Shown here: positions 57,677 through 64,000 of the stretch, one piece after another
Position numbering within the stretch: the first letter of the stretch is position 1
Layout of the letters: every line of letters begins with the position of its first letter
Assembly: GCF_013112485.1 (NCBI RefSeq)
Contig: NZ_JABFHG010000001.1
Span: 124,001 to 188,000, forward strand
Direction: 5' to 3'
DNA from: Roseicella sp. DB1501
GTDB taxonomy: Bacteria > Pseudomonadota > Alphaproteobacteria > Acetobacterales > Acetobacteraceae
DNA: 64,000 nucleotides
The notes under the pieces: model-generated
What the model was told of the DNA's origin: nothing
Database searches by the model: none
What the model saw: only the letters and a program-made list of their open reading frames with translations
Program-made: the position numbers and the translations under genes

Positions 57677-57991
57677 ATGCGCTTGCCACGACTCCGTAGC
57701 TTCATCCAGCGGCACATCGTCGCGCCCGTGCCGGACGAGATGAACATGTGCCTGAGCTGCAACCAGGTGGACTGCTCGGCCGCCGAGTATGACACCTGCA
57801 CGCCGCGCCTCGCCCGGGCCGAGCGCCTTCGCCGCGAGCCTGCGGCAACCGTTTATACCGCGCCGAGCAGCGCCTCCGCCTCCTCGACCACGCTGCGCAG
57901 CGCGCCGGGCACGAAGGGCGAGCTGAGCTCCGCCGAGGCGACCAGCTCGGTGAAGGGCGCCGAGCCGCCGCGGCCGCAGAGCGCGATGTAG
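57677..57991 (+). CDS. Small Cys-rich hypothetical protein overlapping pepF
   Basis: A 104-residue frame from ATG 57677. The N-terminal part MRLPRLRSFIQRHIVAPVPD is followed by CLSCNQVDCSAAEYDTC, four Cys spaced C-x2-C-x4-C-x7-C, suggestive of a metal site or disulfides. It looks like a real short protein up to about residue 60. The last 45 codons overlap the convergent M3 peptidase gene by 139 bases and are of low complexity, so its true end may be nearer 57860 if a stop is lost. Family not recognised. Confidence 0.5.
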   Translation: MRLPRLRSFIQRHIVAPVPDEMNMCLSCNQVDCSAAEYDTCTPRLARAERLRREPAATVYTAPSSASASSTTLRSAPGTKGELSSAEATSSVKGAEPPRPQSAM

Positions 57992-59535
57992 TCGGCGAGC
58001 GCCGCCTGCGGATCGCGGCGCGAGCGCGCCCAGAACTGCAGGGCGCAGCACAGCGCCAGGGTGTAGTCGATGTAGTAGAAGGGCGAGCGGTAGATATGCG
58101 GCTTGGCCTGCCAACGCCCACCCTTGGCGGGATAGGCGAGGTCGCCGTAATCGGTCCAGGGCATGTAGTGCCGCTCCAGCCGCTGCCAGATCGCATGCCG
58201 CTCCGCCGGCGTCGCCTCCGGCCGGGCATAGACCTCGTGCTGGAAGTGATCGACGCAGACGCCATAGGGCAGGAAGGCGAGCGAGACTTCGAGGTGCATG
58301 CGGCGGAACCGCTCGGCATCCGCCTCCCCGACCAGCAGGCCGATCTGCGGATGCGTCAGGAATTCCAGCGACATGGAATGGATCTCGGCCGCCTCCATGG
58401 TCGGCCAGAGATAGTCGAGCCCCGGCAGGGCGCGGCTTTCCCAATTCTGGAAGGCATGCCCCATCTCATGCGTGAAGACGCCGATATCGTGATGCGTGCC
58501 GTTGAAATTGGCGAAGATGAAGGGCACGCCGACGCTCGGGAAGCTGGTGCAGAAGCCGCCTCCGGCCTTGCCCGGGCGGTTGCGCAGATCGGTGAAGCCG
58601 CCTTGCTCCATCAGCCGCCAGAAGTCGCCGAGCCGCGGATCCATGCGGTCGAACATGGTCTGCGCCCTGGCGCAGAGAACGTCATGGTCGCCGACCGGCC
58701 CGGGATTGCCGCGCGGATCGACCAGCGCCTCGTCCCAGAAGCGCAGCCGGTCCCAGCCCTGCGCCTGCCGCCGCCGCTCCAGCAACCGGGCGACCAGCGG
58801 GACGACATGCCTGGCCACCTCGTCGCGGTAGCGCGCGACATCGGCGGCGTCGTAATCGGTGCGGCGCATGCGGCGATAGCCGAGCGGCGTGTAGGTCTCG
58901 TAGCCGAGCTTGCGCGCCATGCCGTGGCGCAGCCGGACGAGCTCGTCATAGATGCCGTCGAGCGCTTCGCCATGCGCCGCGAAAAAATCCCAGCGCAGCG
59001 CCTCGGCGCGATGCCGCGTGGCGCGGTCGGGATCCTCGGCATAGGGCGCGAGGCCGGAGAGATTCACCACCTTGCCGTCGATCTCGAGCTTCGCGCCGGC
59101 CAGCAGCTCGGTGTAGCGCGCGCCCAGGCGCGATTCCTCCTCGAGATCGGCGGCGATCGCCGGTTCGAAGGTGGTGACGTCCATCTCCCACAAGCGGAGA
59201 GCGAAGTCCCCCGCCGCCGCGGCGAGGGCGGCGCGGTCCGGCCAGGCGAGCAGGCGCCGCTTCAGGGCGGTCTCGTGTTCCGCCGCCACCGGCGCCAGGG
59301 CGTCGGCATATTCACGCGCCGACTTCGCCGCCTCGCTCGTCGTGTCCTGGGAGAAACGCAAATGCGTGAGGGAGGACCAGCTTTCGAGGTCGCGGCGATG
59401 CCGGTCCCACTCGGCCAGCGCCGCGCCCAGCTCGCCGGCATCGAGGCGCGCGGCGATGTCGGCATAGGCTGCGGCCAGGCTTTCGCGCGTCGGCTGCGGG
59501 AAGGACAATTCGGAGAAATTCGGGATCGCGGTCAT
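57853..59535 (-). CDS. M3-family oligoendopeptidase
   Basis: Zinc metallopeptidase of the PepF/thimet type (560 residues), degrading oligopeptides in the cytoplasm. HEMGH at 356-360 is the HExxH zinc site, with the downstream Glu in EIHSMSLEFL. FASFPSVG-like CTSFPSVGVPFIFANFNG and the C-terminal FYYIDYTLALCCALQFW are family features. ATG 59535 is chosen; the open frame runs 14 codons further upstream. The 3' end overlaps the small Cys-rich gene antisense by 139 bases. Confidence 0.92.
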   Translation of the reverse strand: MTAIPNFSELSFPQPTRESLAAAYADIAARLDAGELGAALAEWDRHRRDLESWSSLTHLRFSQDTTSEAAKSAREYADALAPVAAEHETALKRRLLAWPDRAALAAAAGDFALRLWEMDVTTFEPAIAADLEEESRLGARYTELLAGAKLEIDGKVVNLSGLAPYAEDPDRATRHRAEALRWDFFAAHGEALDGIYDELVRLRHGMARKLGYETYTPLGYRRMRRTDYDAADVARYRDEVARHVVPLVARLLERRRQAQGWDRLRFWDEALVDPRGNPGPVGDHDVLCARAQTMFDRMDPRLGDFWRLMEQGGFTDLRNRPGKAGGGFCTSFPSVGVPFIFANFNGTHHDIGVFTHEMGHAFQNWESRALPGLDYLWPTMEAAEIHSMSLEFLTHPQIGLLVGEADAERFRRMHLEVSLAFLPYGVCVDHFQHEVYARPEATPAERHAIWQRLERHYMPWTDYGDLAYPAKGGRWQAKPHIYRSPFYYIDYTLALCCALQFWARSRRDPQAALADYIALCGRGGSAPFTELVASAELSSPFVPGALRSVVEEAEALLGAV

Positions 59536-59637
59536 GCCGGCGTCACTGCCTCCATGTCTTCGGCGGCGGCGTAGCACGGCGCCGCCAGGCTTGCCGAGGC
59601 GATGCGCGATCGTCGCGGCAGACCGGCAATTGGGGGG

Positions 59638-59665
59638 TGGACAAAGCGGCGGCGAACGCTAAAAC
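59638..59665 (+). promoter_or_regulatory. Likely promoter of tRNA-Lys
   Basis: TGGACA (59638-59643) and TAAAAC (59660-59665) are 16 bases apart, about 36 bases upstream of the tRNA. The surrounding sequence is GC-rich, so the AT-rich -10 stands out. Confidence 0.55.
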
Positions 59666-59700
59666 CCCCCTCCCGGACGGCGGCCTCGGCCACCGCCCGC

Positions 59701-59776
<76 letters not shown>

Positions 59777-59907
59777 CCTGCCCCGCCCGATCCTGGCCCT
59801 GGCCTCCTCGCAGCACTATGCCGCTCCCGCTCGAACTCGCGTCGCGCAGCGACGTTCTGTGAGCGGATCGGGACGCCACACCCGGTCCCTGCGATCACTG
59901 ATCCCCT

Positions 59908-59942
59908 AGGGTGCCCGATTCCGTCGGGCACCCTTTTTCTTC
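59908..59942 (+). terminator. Intrinsic terminator downstream of tRNA-Lys
   Basis: AGGGTGCCCGA-TTCCG-TCGGGCACCCT forms an 11-base perfect stem followed by TTTTCTT. It also lies at the end of the convergent Bug-protein gene, but the T-run is only on the plus strand. Confidence 0.9.
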
Positions 59943-59954
59943 GCGCCGCGCCGC

Positions 59955-60932
59955 TCAATCGGCCCGGATGCCCTCCTCCCGGATGAAGGCGCCGAGGCGC
60001 TTGCGCTCCGCCGCCAGGAAGGCGCCGAAGGCCTCGGGCCCCTGCCCGGCCGGCTCGGCGCCGAGCAAGGTCAGGCGCTGCTGCACCTCTTCTTGCCGCA
60101 GCGCCGCCACGGCCGCATCGGCCATCCTGGCGATCATGGCGGCGGGCGTTCCCGTCGGCGCCAGCAGCCCGTGCCAATCGCCGATCGCGAAGCCCGGGAA
60201 GCCCTGTTCGGCGACTGGCACCGCCTCGGGGAAGGCCGGCGTCCGCCGCGCCGTCGAGAGGGCCAGCACCCGCAGCTGGCCGTCGCGGATCAGCGGCGCC
60301 GGCGTCGGGATGGTCGAGAAGGTGAAGAGCGTCTCGCCGGTCAGCACCGACTGGATCTGCTGCGCGCCGCCGCGATAGGGCACATGCGTCGCCGTCAGCC
60401 CCGCCCGCTTCAGCAGCAGCGCCGAGGCGAGGTGCGAGCCCGTGCCGATGCCGCTGCTGCCATAGCTCTCCTGGCCGGGATTGGCCTTGAGGTGGTCGAG
60501 CAGCGCCCCGAGGCTGCGATAGGGCGCCGCGCTCCGCACCAGGAGCAGCGCCGGCAGGACGGTGAGCTGCGTCACCGGTGCGAAGGCCGTCGCATAGTCG
60601 AAGCCGAGGCCGCTCATCAGGAACTGGTTCACCGCCTGGCCCGAGGCGTCGATCAGCCAAGTGTAGCCATCCGGCGCCGCCTGGGCGACGACGCCGGAAC
60701 CGACCGCCCCGGTGGCGCCGCCCCGGTTCTCGATGACGATCGGCTGGCCGAGCGCCGGCTGCATCGGCGCGGTGACGAGGCGCGCCGCCACATCGGTGCT
60801 GCCGCCCGGCGGCCAGGCGACGACGACCCGGATCGGATGGTCGGGCCAGGCGGCCTCCGCCCGGGCGCCCCCCATTCGGGCGATGGCGGGCAGGCCGAGC
60901 GCGGCGAGCGCCGCGCGACGCGATAGGCGCAT
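59955..60932 (-). CDS. Bug-family tripartite tricarboxylate transporter binding protein
   Basis: Periplasmic substrate-binding protein of the TctC/Bug family (325 residues). The signal MRLSRRAALAALGLPAIARM precedes the mature AWPDHPIRVVVAWPPGGSTD, the family-defining N-terminal block with ligand-binding loops, then QPIVIENRGGATGAVGSGVV and PDGYTWLIDASGQ. GGAGGATCC lies before the ATG. No TctA/TctB permease genes are adjacent; Bug proteins are often encoded alone. Ligand unknown. Confidence 0.92.
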   Translation of the reverse strand: MRLSRRAALAALGLPAIARMGGARAEAAWPDHPIRVVVAWPPGGSTDVAARLVTAPMQPALGQPIVIENRGGATGAVGSGVVAQAAPDGYTWLIDASGQAVNQFLMSGLGFDYATAFAPVTQLTVLPALLLVRSAAPYRSLGALLDHLKANPGQESYGSSGIGTGSHLASALLLKRAGLTATHVPYRGGAQQIQSVLTGETLFTFSTIPTPAPLIRDGQLRVLALSTARRTPAFPEAVPVAEQGFPGFAIGDWHGLLAPTGTPAAMIARMADAAVAALRQEEVQQRLTLLGAEPAGQGPEAFGAFLAAERKRLGAFIREEGIRAD

Positions 60933-60988
60933 GACGGATCCTCCGGTTATTCCCCTCGTCATGCCGCGAAATGCCGGGCGCCGGAAGG

Positions 60989-61573
60989 TCAGCCGCGGGC
61001 GCCGAGCAGCCGGGCCGCCGCCGCCACGCAGCGGGCGAAGCCCGCGAGGTCGTGCCAGCGCCGCCCGGGCTCGACCTCCTCGACCACGAGGCAGCCGCCG
61101 GACGCGACGATCCCGCCCTCCAACATCAGGTTGTCGTGGCGGTCGAACTCCTCCACCGCCATGCCCTCGGCATCCTCCCAGGCGCCGTCGGCGCGCCGCC
61201 GCGCCGCCGGGCCGAGATGGGCCAGCGTCCGGGCGCCGAAGCGCCGCGCCACCTGGGTGTAGCCGAAGACCGGCCGGCCGAGGGCGCGCATGAAGCCGAG
61301 CTCATAGACCGTGCCGACATCGGCGGAGGGGCCGCGGAAGGGCGTCAGGTTGGCGATCAGCGCGTCGCAGGAGCGGATATGCGCCTCGTTCGCCTGGGAG
61401 ATGCGCAGCCAATCGGGCCAGTCCGCATCGGGCGCCCCATCGAGCGTCCTGGGCGGCGGGTCGAGGGGGAAGACCCCGGTCAGGCCATGCTCGGCGCACA
61501 GGGCGCGCTTGGCGGCCGCCAGGGCTTCGACATCGGCCAGGAAGACCTCCGGCCCTGCCAGGTAGATTCGCAT
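60989..61573 (-). CDS. Nucleoside 2-deoxyribosyltransferase family protein
   Basis: A 194-residue protein of the NDT fold. MRIYLAGPEVFLADVEALAA is the N-terminal motif, CDALIANLTPFRGPSADVGT carries the nucleoside-binding Asp, and YELGFMRALGRPVFGYT carries the catalytic Glu expected at VYELG. The C-terminus has HDNLMLEGGIVASGG. It would swap or hydrolyse the base of 2'-deoxynucleosides. It is upstream of the Bug gene on the same strand. Confidence 0.88.
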   Translation of the reverse strand: MRIYLAGPEVFLADVEALAAAKRALCAEHGLTGVFPLDPPPRTLDGAPDADWPDWLRISQANEAHIRSCDALIANLTPFRGPSADVGTVYELGFMRALGRPVFGYTQVARRFGARTLAHLGPAARRRADGAWEDAEGMAVEEFDRHDNLMLEGGIVASGGCLVVEEVEPGRRWHDLAGFARCVAAAARLLGARG

Positions 61574-61723
61574 CGCCGCATGCTGCCTGCGAAGCCGGGC
61601 CGGCGATATCGCGGCGAGGCCCCGCGATCATCACGGCATCGCCATGGCGGCGCCCGCCGCCCGGTCCCGTCCTTCCACCGCCCGGCCCCTGCTTCTATAG
61701 GCGGTGCCCGGAGAGGGGACGGC

Positions 61724-62836
61724 ATGGCACGGGACGGACGGGAATTGCTGCCGGGGCTGCACGGCCTGCGCGCCATGGCGGCGATGATGATCCTGCTGTT
61801 CCATCTGCACGCGATCCCGCATCTCGCCGTCCCGGCGGCGCTGCCCTGGATCGCCAGCCATTTCGGGCTGGGCGTGCACCTCTTCTTCGCGCTCTCGGCC
61901 TTCTCGCTCGCCTGGGCCAATCCGCGGGCGGCCAGCGAGCCCGGCCCCTATCTCATCAAGCGGGTCTTCCGCATTGCGCCGCTCTACTGGCTGATGGCGA
62001 TGCTGATCCTGGGCATCGGCGCCTGGCCCGGCCTGCTGCGCGCTGCCGCCGAATTCGCCTTCCTCTTCAACTTCGTCCCCGGCTGGGCCGGCGGCCTGGT
62101 GCCCGCCGGCTGGACCGTCGGGGTGGAGATGCCCTTCTACCTGATCCTGCCCCTGCTGCTGCGCATCCGCAGCATCGGCGGGATGGCGGCGGCGGCGGCG
62201 CTGGCCACGCTGCTGTCCTGGGGCGCGCGCCTCTGGCTGGAAGCGCGCATGCCCGGCAGCGACTATCCGCAGACCGCGCTCCTCGCCAACCTCTTCGCCT
62301 TCGTGCTGTCGCTGCTCGCCTTCCGCATCTTCGAACGCGTCCGCGGCGGGGCCTGGGCGGGCCGGACCGCCGGCCTCGCCGCCGCTCTCACCCTCGGTCT
62401 CGGCGCCGGTCTCCTCTCGCCGCTTGCCGCGCCCCTGGCCAGGCCGGGGAATCCGGACCTGCTGCTCTTCGGCATCGTCTTCGCCGCGCTCTGCCTCTGG
62501 CAGGCGCTGCGGCCCTCGCGGCTGCTGCGCTGCCGCGCCGCGCTCTGGCTGGGCGAACGGAGCTACAGCCTCTACCTCTTTCACTTCCTGCTGATCCTGG
62601 CCCTGCGCCCGGCCTATGCCCGGATCACCGAGGCGCTGGGCCAGGGCGGCGCGGCCTATCTGGCGAGCCTCGCCATCACCCTGCCGCCACTGCTGGTCCT
62701 CGCCGCCCTCGGCTACCGGCTGGTGGAGCGGCCGGGCATGGCCATTGGCCGCTGGTTGATTGCCCGGCGCGCCGCCGGGCGGCCGGTTGCGCCCAGCCTG
62801 GCGCCCGCCGGCATCGATCGCGGCCGGGCCGGCTGA
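61724..62836 (+). CDS. Acyltransferase family 3 protein (OafA/YrhL type)
   Basis: Integral membrane O-acyltransferase (370 residues) with about ten helices. LLPGLHGLRAMAAMMILLFH is the N-terminal motif with the catalytic His in LLFHLHA, and YLIKRVFRIAPLYWLMAMLI the family R-x-x-R region. Members acylate sugars, lipids or exported glycans. GGAGAGGGGACGGC precedes the ATG. It could decorate the polysaccharide made at 23-36 kb, but that is only a possibility. Confidence 0.88.
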   Translation: MARDGRELLPGLHGLRAMAAMMILLFHLHAIPHLAVPAALPWIASHFGLGVHLFFALSAFSLAWANPRAASEPGPYLIKRVFRIAPLYWLMAMLILGIGAWPGLLRAAAEFAFLFNFVPGWAGGLVPAGWTVGVEMPFYLILPLLLRIRSIGGMAAAAALATLLSWGARLWLEARMPGSDYPQTALLANLFAFVLSLLAFRIFERVRGGAWAGRTAGLAAALTLGLGAGLLSPLAAPLARPGNPDLLLFGIVFAALCLWQALRPSRLLRCRAALWLGERSYSLYLFHFLLILALRPAYARITEALGQGGAAYLASLAITLPPLLVLAALGYRLVERPGMAIGRWLIARRAAGRPVAPSLAPAGIDRGRAG

Positions 62837-63064
62837 CCCTTCGGCCATCCGCGCGATGCCAGCGGCATGGGTTGCCTGCAAGGGCGGCTGATACTGGACG
62901 CACGGCATTCCGACTTGCGGCCCGCGGTGCCGAGCGCCCGATGGGCGCTGCCGGTCGCGCCGTGATGCGGCGAAGCCAAGCCGCGCGGGTCGGGGCACTG
63001 CTTCGAACGGCGCCCGGCACTTGAGGGGGCACGAAGGTGAAACCCTCGTGTCCTCGGTATGATA
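62837..63064. other. Convergent intergenic region
   Basis: 228 bases without a gene. It contains GCGGCGAAGCCAAGCCGCGC, faintly like the hairpin of repeat family A, and TGATATCA near the end. No terminator with a T-run was found. Confidence 0.35.
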
Positions 63065-63850
63065 TCAGGTAGATGACGCGCGCCGCTGCCGGAAGGCGCC
63101 GAGCATGCGCCGCGGCTCATCCGTCTCCCAGGCAGCAGCGAAGGCGGGGATGCCGGCCGCGACCGCATCCCGCATCGGCAGGTCCTCCCATTGCCGGATC
63201 AGCCGCTTCTGCAGCCGCAGCGCCTGCCGCCCGGCGGCGCCGAGATGGCCGAGCCAGTCCAGCACCGCCGCATCCAGCTCCGCCGCCGGCACCACCGCCT
63301 CGACCAGCCCCCAGGATAGCGCCTCCGCGGCGCCGATCGTCTCAGCGAGCAGCAGCAGGCGGCGGGTGCGGCCCCAGCCGATCAGCCCCGGCAGCAGCGC
63401 CGCCTCGACCACCGAGGGGATGCCGACCCGCACCTCGGGCATTCCGAACTGGGCATGCTCGGCGGCAATGCGCATGTCGCAGGCGGCCGCCAGTTCCAGC
63501 CCGGCCCCCAGCGTCCAGCCATTGAGGCGACCGATCACCGGCACCGGGCAGTCGCGCACCGCACGGCAGCAGCCATGCACCAGGGTGATGAAGGCCTGCG
63601 CCGCCTCGCCATCGGCGAGGTCGGCCATGACGGTGATATCCGCCCCGCCGACGAAGGCCTTCCCGCCGGCTCCGGTCAGCACCGCGGCATGCAGCGTCGC
63701 ATCCGCCGAGAGCCGCTCCATCGCGGCGATGAAGTCGCGCATCAGCGCTGGGTTCAGCGTGTTGAGCTTGGCCTCATGCGCGATGCTCACGACGGCGACG
63801 CGGCCGGTCGCCGGCGCCTCGCGGATCTCGACGCGAATCTCTCCTGGCAT
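63065..63850 (-). CDS. Enoyl-CoA hydratase/isomerase family protein
   Basis: Crotonase-fold enzyme (261 residues). AHEAKLNTLNPALMRDFIAA and GAGGKAFVGGADITVMADLA form the oxyanion hole; IGRLNGWTLGAGLELAAACD and FGMPEVRVGIPSVVEAALLP hold the two Glu positions of hydratases. The C-terminal helix is RQALRLQKRLIRQW. GGAGGAAGGAATC precedes the ATG at 63850. Exact CoA substrate unknown. Confidence 0.9.
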   Translation of the reverse strand: MPGEIRVEIREAPATGRVAVVSIAHEAKLNTLNPALMRDFIAAMERLSADATLHAAVLTGAGGKAFVGGADITVMADLADGEAAQAFITLVHGCCRAVRDCPVPVIGRLNGWTLGAGLELAAACDMRIAAEHAQFGMPEVRVGIPSVVEAALLPGLIGWGRTRRLLLLAETIGAAEALSWGLVEAVVPAAELDAAVLDWLGHLGAAGRQALRLQKRLIRQWEDLPMRDAVAAGIPAFAAAWETDEPRRMLGAFRQRRASST

Positions 63851-64000
63851 GATTCCTTCCCTCCTCCCGATCAATGGTTGCCGAGGCGCGCCGGCACCCA
63901 TTTTCGATCCGATATCATCACGTTCCGCCCATCGGCGCCGGCGTGAATGGACGCCGAGGCCATGGTCGCGCGAGTCTGCTGCGAGAGGCGAGGAGGCGGG
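63851..64000. other. Upstream region at the right edge
   Basis: No gene could be supported in these 150 bases. The promoter of the enoyl-CoA hydratase gene is expected here; an AT-richer patch (CGATCCGATATCATCACG) lies about 60 bases upstream of its start. Confidence 0.3.

Overview
The window is a stretch of chromosome from a very GC-rich Gram-negative bacterium. Codon use, the Tol-Pal/ruv/yebC block, the yqeY-dnaG-rpoD block facing carA, the lrp-trxB-lsrB order and the many periplasmic binding proteins point to Alphaproteobacteria, most likely Rhodospirillales/Acetobacteraceae and Roseomonas-like. That placement is inference from gene content, not from a search. No rRNA, CRISPR array, prophage or insertion sequence was seen.

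Region by region. 1-4.7 kb, minus strand: tolR (cut by the edge), tolQ, ybgC, ruvB, ruvA, ruvC and yebC, mostly with overlapping stop and start codons. 4.7-9.9 kb: a PPOX-type flavoprotein, a small gene behind an AT-rich TTTGTATACAAA palindrome, a YmdB-type phosphoesterase, 5-formyl-THF cyclo-ligase, a predicted 6S RNA, zapA and class I fructose-bisphosphate aldolase. 10-16.2 kb: thiE-VOC-phzF, an FkbM methyltransferase, the divergent epmA/epmB pair and an SDR. 16.3-22.7 kb: a TAXI-TRAP transporter whose permease gene is coupled to an ABC-type amino-acid binding protein, then an LLM oxidoreductase and an AEC carrier. 23-36.3 kb: a surface-polysaccharide locus with a KpsC-like transferase, a lipoprotein, KpsM/T/E/D-type exporter genes, three glycosyltransferases, a DUF4214 protein and a lone response regulator.

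36.3-46 kb: a secreted MetX-like alpha/beta hydrolase, the K+-independent proton-pumping pyrophosphatase, a cspA operon with two small basic proteins, a GNAT enzyme, and rpoD, dnaG and yqeY. 46-55 kb: carA with an in-frame helix-turn-helix extension, an SDR, a LysE exporter, carB, greA and threonine ammonia-lyase. 55-58 kb: lrp, trxB, an LsrB/VtlR-type LysR gene and a predicted AbcR (alpha-r15) small RNA with a good intrinsic terminator. 58-64 kb: an M3 peptidase, tRNA-Lys(CTT), a Bug-type binding protein, a nucleoside deoxyribosyltransferase, an acyltransferase-3 and an enoyl-CoA hydratase.

Most of the window is housekeeping. The least explained parts are (i) the HTH-CarA fusion with two GGGAA/TTCCC palindromes in the promoter region it shares with yqeY-dnaG-rpoD; (ii) the LsrB-type gene with its dyad and sRNA; (iii) two dispersed families of intergenic hairpin repeats; and (iv) the mixed TRAP/ABC binding-protein operon. 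Start codons were chosen from Shine-Dalgarno sequences, overlaps and family lengths; uncertain ones are flagged in the entries.
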